From the NCBI GenBank assembly GCA_013377005.1, contig JACABE010000003.1:69036-126740 (forward strand): a stretch of 57,705 bases of DNA, read 5' to 3'. Position numbers and translations under genes: made by a program. Positions 45,024-53,547 of the stretch are shown here, one piece after another; the first letter of the stretch is position 1; every line of letters begins with the position of its first letter. The DNA is from Bacteroidota bacterium (GTDB lineage Bacteria > Bacteroidota > Bacteroidia > Bacteroidales > JACABE01). The notes below the pieces were generated by a model that was not told the origin of the DNA, did not search any database, and saw only the letters and a list, made by a program, of their open reading frames with translations.

Positions 45024-46217
45024 ATGGGAAAACGAACAATTGTAGCGATGCCTGGTGATGGTATCGGAAAAGTAGTACTTGATGAAACAATCAGAGTATT
45101 AGATGCAGCTGGTTTTGATGCTGAATATGTCAATGGTGATATCGGTTGGGATTTTTGGTGTAAAGAAGGTAATCCTCTACCTGATAGAACAATTGCTTTA
45201 CTGGAAAAACATAAAATTGGTTTATTTGGTGCTATTACCTCTAAGCCTAAAGACAAAGCAATTGCGGAGCTTGCTCCTGAGCTAAAAGATAAAGGTTGTG
45301 TATATTATAGTCCTATTGTTGCAATGCGTCAACATTTTAAAATGGATATTTGCATGCGTCCCTGCAAAACATTTAAAGGAAATCCTTTAAATTTCATTCG
45401 TCGTGGTCCAAATAATACAATTGAAGAACCAATGGTGGATGCTATGATTTTCCGTCAAAATACAGAAGGATTATATGGTGGTATTGAATGGACAAATCCT
45501 CCTGCTCCTGTTTATGATGCATTAATGACTCATCCTAAATTTTCTGAGAATTTCGGTTGGTGTCCAAAAGAAGAATTAGCAGTATCTACCCGTATTCTTA
45601 CTAAGAAATATTGTACCCGTATTATAAAAGCTGCTTTTGAGTATGCAAAAGAAAATGGCTACAAAGGAATTACTGTTTGTGAAAAACCAAATGTAGTTCG
45701 CGAAACTTCTGGTATGATGCTTAAAATTGCTCAGGAAATGAGTAAAAAAGAATATACTGAAATCGCAGTTTGGGATACCAATATTGATGCTCAAATGATG
45801 TGGTTAACCAAAAATCCAGAAGACTACAATGTATTGGTTGCAAGTAATATGTTTGGTGATATTATTTCTGACGGTTTTGCAGGTTTAATAGGTGGTTTAG
45901 GCTTTGCTTGCAGCGCTCAGTTTGGCGAAGGTGGTGTAGCGGTATTTGAACCTACTCATGGTTCAGCTCCAAAATATGCTGATTATGAAACTTCTATTGT
46001 TAATCCAATTGCTATGGTAATGTCAGCTTGTATGATGTTGGATTATATTGGTGAAAAAGAAATTTCAGCAAAAATTCAAAAAGCTATTGCTATAGTTGTA
46101 GAAGACGGAAAAGTACAAAGTTATGATATGATGAAACTTCGTGGTTCACAGGATGCAATTAAACAAGGTGCTGCCTCTACCAAACAAATGGCTGATGCAA
46201 TTATTGCAAAATTGTAA
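45024..46217 (+). CDS. Isocitrate/isopropylmalate dehydrogenase family, probable isocitrate dehydrogenase
   Basis: The 397-residue product (ATG at 45024; a start at 44976 would overlap the promoter) has MPGDGIG at its N-terminus, FRQNTEGLYGGIEW, the metal-binding NMFGDIISDGFAGLIGGLG and the cofactor loop EPTHGSAPKYAD. It oxidatively decarboxylates isocitrate to 2-oxoglutarate if the assignment is right. The Lys-Tyr after HGSAP and the Tyr of SYDMMK occupy positions linked with NADP use in E. coli Icd; the next specificity residue is Lys rather than Arg. NADP use is therefore likelier than NAD, by inference. A fused aconitase-type gene at 49523 could supply the substrate. Confidence 0.85.
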   Translation: MGKRTIVAMPGDGIGKVVLDETIRVLDAAGFDAEYVNGDIGWDFWCKEGNPLPDRTIALLEKHKIGLFGAITSKPKDKAIAELAPELKDKGCVYYSPIVAMRQHFKMDICMRPCKTFKGNPLNFIRRGPNNTIEEPMVDAMIFRQNTEGLYGGIEWTNPPAPVYDALMTHPKFSENFGWCPKEELAVSTRILTKKYCTRIIKAAFEYAKENGYKGITVCEKPNVVRETSGMMLKIAQEMSKKEYTEIAVWDTNIDAQMMWLTKNPEDYNVLVASNMFGDIISDGFAGLIGGLGFACSAQFGEGGVAVFEPTHGSAPKYADYETSIVNPIAMVMSACMMLDYIGEKEISAKIQKAIAIVVEDGKVQSYDMMKLRGSQDAIKQGAASTKQMADAIIAKL

Positions 46218-46241
46218 TTTATATAAAAACCAATAAAAGAA

Positions 46242-46272
46242 AGACGAGGCAGATTGTCTCGTCTTTTTTTTA
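46242..46272 (+). terminator. Intrinsic terminator of the isocitrate dehydrogenase gene
   Basis: AAGACGAGGCA (46242-46252) pairs with TGTCTCGTCTT (46256-46266), with one G-T wobble, and is followed by eight T residues. It lies 25 bp past the stop codon and 13 bp before the next start. Confidence 0.85.
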
Positions 46273-46284
46273 ACAACATAAAAA

Positions 46285-47142
46285 ATGCTTATAAAAAAAC
46301 ATATTTGTTTGATACTTCTGTTGATTTTTATAAATCAATATCTTGCTTTTGCTGAAAAACCACCGAGAACTATTCAATGGAAAACACTTGAAAAAGGTTT
46401 GTATTTAGCTGAAGTTAAGGCTCCACGTATTACCAGAATCAGTGATTCCAAAGTAACTATTTTGAAAATTGATCCGAAATTTTTCTCTTTTCATTTATTA
46501 ACAGCATCAGAACATGATAGTTTGCAACGATCAGTAAAAGAATGGAGCGAAATGGGTGGAATGATTGCTGCTATAAATGCAGGAATGTATGGCGGTACAA
46601 GCCATATCAGTAATGTAGGATATATGAAAAACTATAATCATTTGAATAATCCTATTTTAAAACCGAATTATTTTGCAATTGCTGCATTTAACCCTATTGA
46701 TAGCACATTGCCACCATTTAAGATTATAGATTTGCAAAACGAAAACTGGGAACTATATAAAGATAAATATCAATCGTTTTCGCAATCTATGCGAATGATT
46801 GATGTAAATCGCAAACCATTGGATTGGATACAAAAACGTAAAATGCGGAGCAGTATGGTAGTATTGGCAACTGACAGAAAAGGCAATGTCTTATTTATAT
46901 TCACACGTTCGCCATACACTCCTAATGAATTTATTAAATTTATGCTAAGATTACCTGCCGATATTCAAACGGCAATGTATCTGGAAGGTGGTCCTGAATC
47001 TTCACTTTATTTGAATAATGGGGAAATGGTACTCGAGAAAATCGGTAGCTATGTAAGTCGCACTTTTGCTCATGATCGTAATAGTGAATTCAGGAAAATG
47101 CCCAATGTTATAGGAATTAGGAGAATCAAGGTTAAAGGATAA
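46285..47142 (+). CDS. Exported phosphodiester glycosidase (NAGPA/DUF2233) family protein
   Basis: The 285-residue product has a signal peptide ending near 23 (NQYLAFAE). The remainder shows the NAGPA-domain pattern: MIAAINAGMYGGTSHISN near 92-108, and AMYLEGGPESSLYLNNGEMV near 232-251, with the conserved N-A-G-x-Y and L-x-G-G-x-S motifs. The family hydrolyses phosphodiester-linked sugars; the mammalian relative is the uncovering enzyme. In bacteria the substrates are mostly unknown and may be cell-envelope glycans. It is probably periplasmic, since there is no sorting domain. Confidence 0.85.
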   Translation: MLIKKHICLILLLIFINQYLAFAEKPPRTIQWKTLEKGLYLAEVKAPRITRISDSKVTILKIDPKFFSFHLLTASEHDSLQRSVKEWSEMGGMIAAINAGMYGGTSHISNVGYMKNYNHLNNPILKPNYFAIAAFNPIDSTLPPFKIIDLQNENWELYKDKYQSFSQSMRMIDVNRKPLDWIQKRKMRSSMVVLATDRKGNVLFIFTRSPYTPNEFIKFMLRLPADIQTAMYLEGGPESSLYLNNGEMVLEKIGSYVSRTFAHDRNSEFRKMPNVIGIRRIKVKG

Positions 47143-47184
47143 AGTATAAAGGTTAAAGTAAAAAGTATAAAGGTTAAAGTAAAA
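47143..47184. repeat. 21-bp tandem repeat, two units
   Basis: AGTATAAAGGTTAAAGTAAAA is repeated exactly (47143 and 47164) and flanked by partial units on both sides. It lies in the 161-bp gap after the NAGPA gene. The gap also holds a TATTTTTG -7-like box (47276-47283) just before the next gene, without a well-spaced TTG. Confidence 0.8.
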
Positions 47185-47303
47185 AGTAAAAAAGTAGAAA
47201 TTGAGAAAGAACTTCTTTTACCTTTGAGTACTTTAACCTTAGATTTTTTTCCTTCAAGCTTGTTTGAAAATTTACTATTTTTGCTCAAAATTTATAAAAT
47301 AAT

Positions 47304-48413
47304 ATGCTTAAAAAACTACAAAGCAACAAACCTTTACGTATTACAACAACTATTATGGTGTTGGCTTTTGCGCTGATTGGATTTGTACTTACAACTTCTT
47401 TTTTTGCTATAAAATTACATTTATTTAATGATCCCGGTGCTGTGGATTACAACGATCGTTATTTTAGCAAAAATGCAGAAAAAGATTATGAACTTTTGCA
47501 AAAAGATACTTCTATAGCAGAAGTAGCAAAAGTTGCTAAATTTTATCACAAACTGAAACTTTTAAATGAATACTATCCTCAAAATGCAACCTTAATCCAT
47601 AATGCTTTTTTGCAACATCATAATATTGCCATAGCTGAAAGAATGTTTGATGCTGTGAATATTCGTTTGCAGGATAATACTGATTTGCAAAATAAAATTA
47701 CTTCACTTGATCAACTCTTTAATGAAAATAAAAAAAGCGATTCTGTTGGTATAAATATTTTTGAGTGGATGAATATAAGTGAATGGCAAGATTTTAAAGT
47801 ATCGGTTGTAAAAGATATTGCTTTAATTGATAGTGCTGCCAGAGTAACAAAAGTAGAACCACGTTTAATAGTTTCTGTATTGTTAGGTGAACAAATGCGT
47901 TTATTTAACTCAAAACGCGAAGTGTATAAAAAAGTAATCAGCCCTTTGAAAATATTATCAGTTGAATCTAAATTTTCATTGGGTGTAACTGGTATAAAAG
48001 AAGAAACTGCTATAAAAGTTGAAAAGTTTTTAAACGATAGTCTTTCACCTTTTTATTTAGGTGAAAAATATAAGCATTTACTTAATTTTAACTCAACAGA
48101 TCCTAAAGAAAGATTCAATAGATTGGTTGACTATAGAAATCATTATTATTCATATTTATATGCTGCTATTATAATACGTCAAGTAAGAGAGCAATGGCTA
48201 AAGGCCGGATTCGATATTTCGGAACGTCCGGAAATACTTGCAACTTTATATAATGTTGGTTTTGAATATTCAAAACCAGGACCGTCGCCAAGAGTAGGAG
48301 GATCGCATATTAATATTAATGAAAAATCATATACTTTTGGTGCTTTGGCTTACGAATTTTACTATTCGGGAGAATTGCTTAAAGAGTTTCCGTTTAAACC
48401 TAATTTTTGGTAG
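47304..48413 (+). CDS. Membrane-anchored lysozyme-like (DUF1402-type) protein
   Basis: The 369-residue product has one N-terminal membrane segment (about 14-35). The region ~170-360 resembles the DUF1402/lytic-transglycosylase-like pattern: RVTKVEPRLIVSVLLGEQMR (a Glu in the position of the catalytic residue), SLGVTGIKEETAI, then YLYAAIIIRQVREQW and RPEILATLYNVGFEYSKP. This suggests peptidoglycan cleavage in the periplasm, by similarity of fold signature only. The segment 40-165 is helical and unrecognised. It stands alone with no operon partner. Confidence 0.6.
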   Translation: MLKKLQSNKPLRITTTIMVLAFALIGFVLTTSFFAIKLHLFNDPGAVDYNDRYFSKNAEKDYELLQKDTSIAEVAKVAKFYHKLKLLNEYYPQNATLIHNAFLQHHNIAIAERMFDAVNIRLQDNTDLQNKITSLDQLFNENKKSDSVGINIFEWMNISEWQDFKVSVVKDIALIDSAARVTKVEPRLIVSVLLGEQMRLFNSKREVYKKVISPLKILSVESKFSLGVTGIKEETAIKVEKFLNDSLSPFYLGEKYKHLLNFNSTDPKERFNRLVDYRNHYYSYLYAAIIIRQVREQWLKAGFDISERPEILATLYNVGFEYSKPGPSPRVGGSHININEKSYTFGALAYEFYYSGELLKEFPFKPNFW

Positions 48414-48516
48414 ACTGAATTTAGTTATTAAGTTATTGGTTAATTAGTTATTGTTTCACAAAATCTAAATATTATCTGTTTCTATTAGCAAAAAATAAAC
48501 AAATAAAATAAAAATT

Positions 48517-49062
48517 ATGAATAAACAAGTAGTTGAATTATGGCCTGAACTTATGTGGATAAAAGATCAGGATTTAAGAGAAAAAACTGCCAAAACTTGG
48601 GAGATTGCTCTCGAAAAAAGCGTTTTGACACCTGAAGACCTTAATACTATTCCGTTTACTTTGCTTTGCGGACCTGATTTAAAGGTTAGTTTTATGGCTC
48701 ATAAGCGTTGTGTGGTGCATGTGGCTCTGGATGCCGGCAACAAAATGAACGAATTTTTCAAAACGGATTTACCTGTAAATATGGATGTATTGATAGCAGG
48801 AGCTATTCTAGCTGATGTGGGTAAATTACTTGAATATGAATTGAAAGACGGTAAATCAGTACAAGGAAAATATGGTAAATACTTACGTCATCCATTTTCA
48901 GGTGTTTCTTTAGCTGAACAATGCGGAGTGCCAGCTGAAGTTTGTCATATTATAGCTACTCATGCTGGCGAGGGTGATATGGTAAAACGTACTACAGAAG
49001 CTTTCATCGTACATCATGCCGATTTTATGACATTTGAACCATTTAAAGATCGTTTAAAATAA
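48517..49062 (+). CDS. HD-superfamily protein with altered HD motif
   Basis: The 181-residue product has the helical layout of an HD domain: a first His at 68 (VVHVALDAG), the expected HD pair in GAILADVGKLLEYE, later His125 (RHPFSG), His149 (ATHAGEG) and His166/167 with Asp169 (IVHHADF). The His of the HD pair is replaced by Ala99, while Asp100 remains, so metal binding may be altered. HD proteins hydrolyse phosphoesters, often of nucleotides. The substrate is unknown. It is followed 35 bp later by the four-helix-bundle gene and then by the aconitase-type gene. Confidence 0.7.
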   Translation: MNKQVVELWPELMWIKDQDLREKTAKTWEIALEKSVLTPEDLNTIPFTLLCGPDLKVSFMAHKRCVVHVALDAGNKMNEFFKTDLPVNMDVLIAGAILADVGKLLEYELKDGKSVQGKYGKYLRHPFSGVSLAEQCGVPAEVCHIIATHAGEGDMVKRTTEAFIVHHADFMTFEPFKDRLK

Positions 49063-49097
49063 TATCGTGATATTGTGATTTTGAGATATTGTGATTC

Positions 49098-49487
49098 ATG
49101 AGTAACAGTAAAAATATTAACAGCGAGGTTTTAAGGCAAAGGACAAAATTATTTGCTATTGAAATAGTAAGATTAATTAGTTCATTTCCTAAGAATACTG
49201 CTAGCTTTGTCGTAGGAAACCAATTATGTAAATCAGGAACTTCGCTTGCAGCTAATTATCGAGCTGCAACAAGAGCAAGATCTGATGCAGAATTTTATTC
49301 AAAAATATGTATTTGTGTCGAAGAAGCTGATGAAACAGTTTTTTGGTTAGAAATAATTGATGAAACGGGTTTAACACAAAATATTGACATTGAAATCTTG
49401 AAAAATGAAGCAACTGAGATTTTATCAATTCTTGCATCTACGAAAAAGACTCTAAAATTAAAACAACAATCCAAAATAAATCACTAA
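49098..49487 (+). CDS. Four-helix-bundle protein (23S rRNA IVS protein family)
   Basis: The 129-residue, all-helical protein matches the family by FAIEIVRLISSFPKNTASFV, the central QLCKSGTSLAANYRAATRARS and FYSKICICVEEADETVFWLE. These proteins were named from intervening sequences in 23S rRNA but most copies, as here, lie outside rRNA genes. Members form pentamers; the function is unresolved. It sits between the HD gene and the aconitase-type gene with small gaps (35 bp on each side). The flanks carry simple repeats (ATATTGTGATT before, AAATCACCAAATTACC-like words after), which suggests a recent insertion. Confidence 0.85.
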   Translation: MSNSKNINSEVLRQRTKLFAIEIVRLISSFPKNTASFVVGNQLCKSGTSLAANYRAATRARSDAEFYSKICICVEEADETVFWLEIIDETGLTQNIDIEILKNEATEILSILASTKKTLKLKQQSKINH

Positions 49488-49522
49488 ATCACCAAATTAC
49501 CAAATTTCTAAATAACAAAACC

Positions 49523-51331
49523 ATGACAATTATAGAAAAAATTCTCGCTTCTCATTCCAACCAAGGTGTAGTGAAAGCAAATGATATTATTGATGTTTTT
49601 ATCGACGCTCGTGCTGCCCGCGATTTTGGGGGTGCTAACGTAGTGAAAAACATAGTAGACAACGGCTTAAAGGTTGCCGATGCTTCAAAAACCTGTTTTA
49701 CTTTCGATTGCAACCCTGGTGGAAGCGATCAGAAATATGCTGCAAATCAGCAATACTGCCGTATGTATGCCCGTGAAAACGACATCGCCATTTATGATGT
49801 GGATGCCGGTATCGGAACTCATATAGCTATTGATAAAGGGCTGGCTTATCCCGGAAGTACTTTTGTTTCTACCGATTCTCATGCCAACATTATGGGTGCT
49901 ATCGGTTGTTTCGGACAAGGTATGGGCGATCAGGATATCGCAGCTGCATGGGCAAAAGGTTCGGTATGGTTTAAAGTACCCGAATCAGTAAAAATTACAT
50001 TCAAAGGCGAACGTCCTGCAAATGTATCAGCAAAAGACATCGTGTTAAATCTGCTTTCAATTTTCGGAGCCAATAAATTATTGAGCTATTCTGTTGAATT
50101 GTATGGAGAAGCGATTGATAAAATGACATTGGATGAACGCATTACTGTTGCATCAATGGCTACAGAAATGGGTGCTATCATTTTATTATTTACTCCGACT
50201 AAAGCTATTATTGATGAACTTGAAAAACGTTCAGGTAAACGTTATGAAATCATTAATGCTGATGCAAATGCAATTTATGTAAATGAATTTGAAATCGACA
50301 TCACAAAGTTTGTACCTATGGTTGCAAAACCTGGTCATCCTCATGATGATACTTCAGTTGAAAGCGTGAAGAAAACCAAGATAGATTCAGCTTTTATTGG
50401 AAGTTGCACTAACGGACGTATGGAAGATTTGCGAATAGCTGCTCAAATATTAAAAGGCAGAAAAGTAGCTCCGGGAGTTGTTCTTAAAGTTGTACCATCT
50501 ACTGACGAAATCTGGAATCAGGCTCTGGAAGAAGGTTTGATTAAAATCTTTAAAGATGCTGGTGCTATGGTTTCCAATGCTGGTTGTGCTGGTTGTGCAG
50601 CAGGACAAGTTGGGCAGAACGGACCAAGCGAAGTAACCATCAGTACAGGTAACCGCAATTTTGAAGGCAAACAAGGTAAAGGGTATGTATATCTGGCTTC
50701 TCCTGCAACGGTTGCAGCTTCTGCTATTTCAGGTTACATCACCACAGCTGATGACTTGGCTTCAACTCCGGCAGTGTTTGAAAAGAAAGGAACTGTTACT
50801 GCAAATGCTGAGAAAAAATCAGTTGAAAAAGGCAATAAAAAGACTGAAGTTGAAGGTCGTGTTTGGTTTATCCAAAAAGATGACATTGATACTGATATGA
50901 TTTATCACAATCGTTATCTTACCATTACCGATATTAAGGAAATGGGACAATATACTTTCGACAATCTGAAAGGTTACGAAGATTTTGCAAAACAAGCTAA
51001 AGAAGGTGATATTGTAATTACTACTAAAAACTTCGGAGCAGGGAGTTCACGTCAGCAAGCTGTAGATTGCTTTACTTCTTTGGGTGTGCAATGTATTATT
51101 GCTGAATCTTATGGAGCTATTTACGAACGCAATGCTATTAATGCTGCTTTACCAATTCTGACATATAATGCCGGAATAATGGAAAGTATTGAATTGCAAA
51201 ATGGCGATAATATTCGCGTAAACTTTATAAGTGGTGATATTACCAATTTACGTAATAATAAAACAGCAAAGTTAAATCAGTTTTACGATGCTCAGTTGCA
51301 AATTTACCAAAATGGAGGATTGTTAGGATAA
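49523..51331 (+). CDS. Fused aconitase/isopropylmalate dehydratase-family enzyme
   Basis: The 602-residue protein joins a large [4Fe-4S] domain (1-~410) and a small swivel domain (~440-602). Cluster ligands are visible: Cys in GSCTNGRMEDLR, and the CAGC pair in NAGCAGCAAGQ. TDSHANIMGAIGCFGQG is the substrate-binding loop. The swivel domain has KDDIDTDMIYHNRYLT and NFGAGSSRQQAVDCF, the latter binding substrate. In most LeuCD enzymes these are two proteins, so the single chain resembles the archaeal/homoaconitase-type fusions. It may convert citrate to isocitrate for the dehydrogenase encoded nearby; isopropylmalate or homocitrate chemistry is also possible. Confidence 0.85.
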   Translation: MTIIEKILASHSNQGVVKANDIIDVFIDARAARDFGGANVVKNIVDNGLKVADASKTCFTFDCNPGGSDQKYAANQQYCRMYARENDIAIYDVDAGIGTHIAIDKGLAYPGSTFVSTDSHANIMGAIGCFGQGMGDQDIAAAWAKGSVWFKVPESVKITFKGERPANVSAKDIVLNLLSIFGANKLLSYSVELYGEAIDKMTLDERITVASMATEMGAIILLFTPTKAIIDELEKRSGKRYEIINADANAIYVNEFEIDITKFVPMVAKPGHPHDDTSVESVKKTKIDSAFIGSCTNGRMEDLRIAAQILKGRKVAPGVVLKVVPSTDEIWNQALEEGLIKIFKDAGAMVSNAGCAGCAAGQVGQNGPSEVTISTGNRNFEGKQGKGYVYLASPATVAASAISGYITTADDLASTPAVFEKKGTVTANAEKKSVEKGNKKTEVEGRVWFIQKDDIDTDMIYHNRYLTITDIKEMGQYTFDNLKGYEDFAKQAKEGDIVITTKNFGAGSSRQQAVDCFTSLGVQCIIAESYGAIYERNAINAALPILTYNAGIMESIELQNGDNIRVNFISGDITNLRNNKTAKLNQFYDAQLQIYQNGGLLG

Positions 51332-51397
51332 ATCAAATGTTTTTCTTTCTAAGTAATAACGAAGAATCTTAGAAAGCTAAGATTTTAATGGTTTATA

Positions 51398-51436
51398 GAA
51401 AACTCTGTTAGATAGCTGTCAGAGTTTTCTTTTTTT
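51398..51436 (+). terminator. Intrinsic terminator of the aconitase-type gene
   Basis: GAAAACTCTG (51398-51407) pairs with CAGAGTTTTC (51420-51429), followed by seven T residues. A smaller hairpin (AATCTTA/TAAGATT, 51365-51384) precedes it. Confidence 0.85.
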
Positions 51437-51546
51437 ATGGTTCATCCAGTTATGTTTCTGAATTCTAAATTACTTTGTCAGAATTAGATTAAGCCTAAAA
51501 TAACTATTTTTGCTCTTCGTTGTTAAATTGTACAAAATCCGTTTGA

Positions 51547-52929
51547 ATGAAGAAACTATTTCTATTTTTCTGCTTTTTACTTTCATCATATTTTTCCTGG
51601 TCACAATCAGATAAAATCAAGGTATATTTTAACAGACCCGTTAACAATAATTTGGCAAGTATTTCAAATGCAGTTTATCTGAATCAACTAATTGATGATA
51701 CAATAATTGCTTATATCAATAGAGCAAAATATACCTTAGATCTGGCTGTCTATAGTTTCAGTGAAACTGCTGCCATATCGAGTATAGTTGCAGCTATTAA
51801 CAATGCTTATTCTCGTGGGGTAGCCATTCGATGGATTTACGATGGAAGCAGTACTAATACTTCTCTGACATTACTCAACAGCAATATCAATAAACTGGCA
51901 AGTCCAACGTCACAATTATATGGAATAATGCATAATAAGTTTATGATTATTGATGGGAGTTCTTCTAATCCCAATGATCCCATCGTTTGGACTGGTTCCA
52001 CCAATTTTACATCTGCACAGATTAATACTGATGCCAATAATGTTGTAATTATACAGGATGCATTAGTAGCACAGGCGTATACTACTGAATTTAATGAAAT
52101 GTGGGGTAGTACATCAATAACACCAAATGCTGCAAATGCTAAATTCGGACCTGATAAAACAGATAATACAACTCATATCTTCAATGTTGGTGGTGAAATA
52201 CTGGAAGTTTATTTCAGCCCTTCTGATGGTACCAATTCAAAAATACAGCAAGCCATCAGAAGTGCTGATGTAGATATGTATTTCGGTGTTTATTCATTTA
52301 CTGTCGCCGTTGATGCCGATTCAATTAATAAAAGAATACAAAATAATGTATATGTAGCAGGAATACTCGATCCAACCAGTCAGTCGTATCCGCCTTATAC
52401 CACATTGAGTAGTTCAATGGGAACTAATCTGATAAAAGATATACTTACCGGATTGTATCATAATAAAATGCTTATTGTTGACCCATCAGCACCAGACTCT
52501 GATCCATTGGTATTAACAGGTTCTCATAATTGGTCTGCTTCAGCTGATACCAAAAATGATGAAAATACAGTAATTATTCATAGTGCTAACATCGCCAATG
52601 TTTATTATCAGTCATTTTATCAGAATTTTACAGATGAGGGGGGTACACTTAATATTCAAACCGGGGTTAATGCTTTTTCAAATCAAACAGGACTAAAAAT
52701 TTACCCCAATCCGTCAAACGACAGAATTTTTATTTCTGATGCTACAGATTATCACATAACTAATCTGAAAATTATCAATATACAAGGAAAAATTGTAAAA
52801 GAACAGCTTTGTTGTCAACTTAAAGATTCTGTTTTAATAAATGTACAGGATTTTCCAAATGGTATTTACTTTATTCAATTACAGACTAACATAGGTATTA
52901 TTACCGATAAGTTTATTGTCAACAGATAG
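51547..52929 (+). CDS. Secreted phospholipase D-like protein with T9SS type A sorting domain
   Basis: The 460-residue product has a signal peptide ending near 20 (SSYFSWSQ) and two PLD (HKD) motifs: His129-x-Lys131-x4-Asp136 with GSTN at 150-153 (MHNKFMIIDG), and a second near 305 (YHNKMLIVD, then GSHNWS). The C-terminal ~85 residues are a T9SS sorting domain (LKIYPNPSNDRIFIS, IKIINIQGKIVKE-like, FPNGIYFIQL). Both HKD motifs are intact, so it should be an active phosphodiesterase. Secreted relatives act as nucleases or lipases; nuclease is more usual for this architecture. A -7-like TATTTTTG lies at 51505-51512. Confidence 0.85.
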   Translation: MKKLFLFFCFLLSSYFSWSQSDKIKVYFNRPVNNNLASISNAVYLNQLIDDTIIAYINRAKYTLDLAVYSFSETAAISSIVAAINNAYSRGVAIRWIYDGSSTNTSLTLLNSNINKLASPTSQLYGIMHNKFMIIDGSSSNPNDPIVWTGSTNFTSAQINTDANNVVIIQDALVAQAYTTEFNEMWGSTSITPNAANAKFGPDKTDNTTHIFNVGGEILEVYFSPSDGTNSKIQQAIRSADVDMYFGVYSFTVAVDADSINKRIQNNVYVAGILDPTSQSYPPYTTLSSSMGTNLIKDILTGLYHNKMLIVDPSAPDSDPLVLTGSHNWSASADTKNDENTVIIHSANIANVYYQSFYQNFTDEGGTLNIQTGVNAFSNQTGLKIYPNPSNDRIFISDATDYHITNLKIINIQGKIVKEQLCCQLKDSVLINVQDFPNGIYFIQLQTNIGIITDKFIVNR

Positions 52930-52995
52930 TATTATTTTTTTTCTTTATACAACCTTTTCTTCATTTACTGACTCTTTAAATAAAATAGCTATAAG

Positions 52996-53547
52996 TTGGA
53001 AGTAATTGTAAGCCCGGCATACAATCTGAGTGTTGAAGAACTGGATTTGCTTGAAGGTTGTCTGAATAAGGATCGTCTAAAGCAAAAAAGGCTTTATTAT
53101 AAATATTGCGATGCAATGTTTACATTGGCGTACCGTATTCTCAACAATCATGATGAAGCCAATGATGTACTACAAGATGCGTTTATACAAGTATTTCAAA
53201 AAATTAATCAATTCAAAAGACATTCATCCTTAGGTGCATGGATAAAAACTATCGTTATTAGAACTGCCATCAGACATTTTAAGAACCTTCAGCTTTTCGA
53301 TACATATCAACAGGAAAAACATGATTCAGTACACATAAACTCGCAGGAGATAGATGGGAAGATTCTCGAAAAAGTAATTCTATCGCTACCGGATGGCTAT
53401 CGTACTATTTTTATACTGGCTGAAGTGGAAGGCTACAAACATAGAGAAATTGCCGAAATACTCAATATATCAGAAGGAACTTCAAAATCTCAATTATTTA
53501 ATGCAAAAAAAATATTGAAAGAAAAACTTAAAAACGAATACTTATAA
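52996..53547 (+). CDS. ECF-type RNA polymerase sigma factor
   Basis: The 183-residue product starts with TTG (a stop lies four codons upstream in frame and no ATG occurs before residue 40). Region 2 is visible as YRILNNHDEANDVLQDAFIQVF, quoted here as NNHDEANDVLQDAFIQVF, then FKRHSSLGAWIKTIVIRTAI; region 4 as LPDGYRTIFILAEVEGYKH and REIAEILNISEGTSKSQLF. Regions 1 and 3 are missing, as in ECF factors. It directs RNA polymerase to specific promoters, and release from an anti-sigma partner is usual. The next gene overlaps its stop codon (TAATG), which shows translational coupling. Confidence 0.92.
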   Translation: MEVIVSPAYNLSVEELDLLEGCLNKDRLKQKRLYYKYCDAMFTLAYRILNNHDEANDVLQDAFIQVFQKINQFKRHSSLGAWIKTIVIRTAIRHFKNLQLFDTYQQEKHDSVHINSQEIDGKILEKVILSLPDGYRTIFILAEVEGYKHREIAEILNISEGTSKSQLFNAKKILKEKLKNEYL

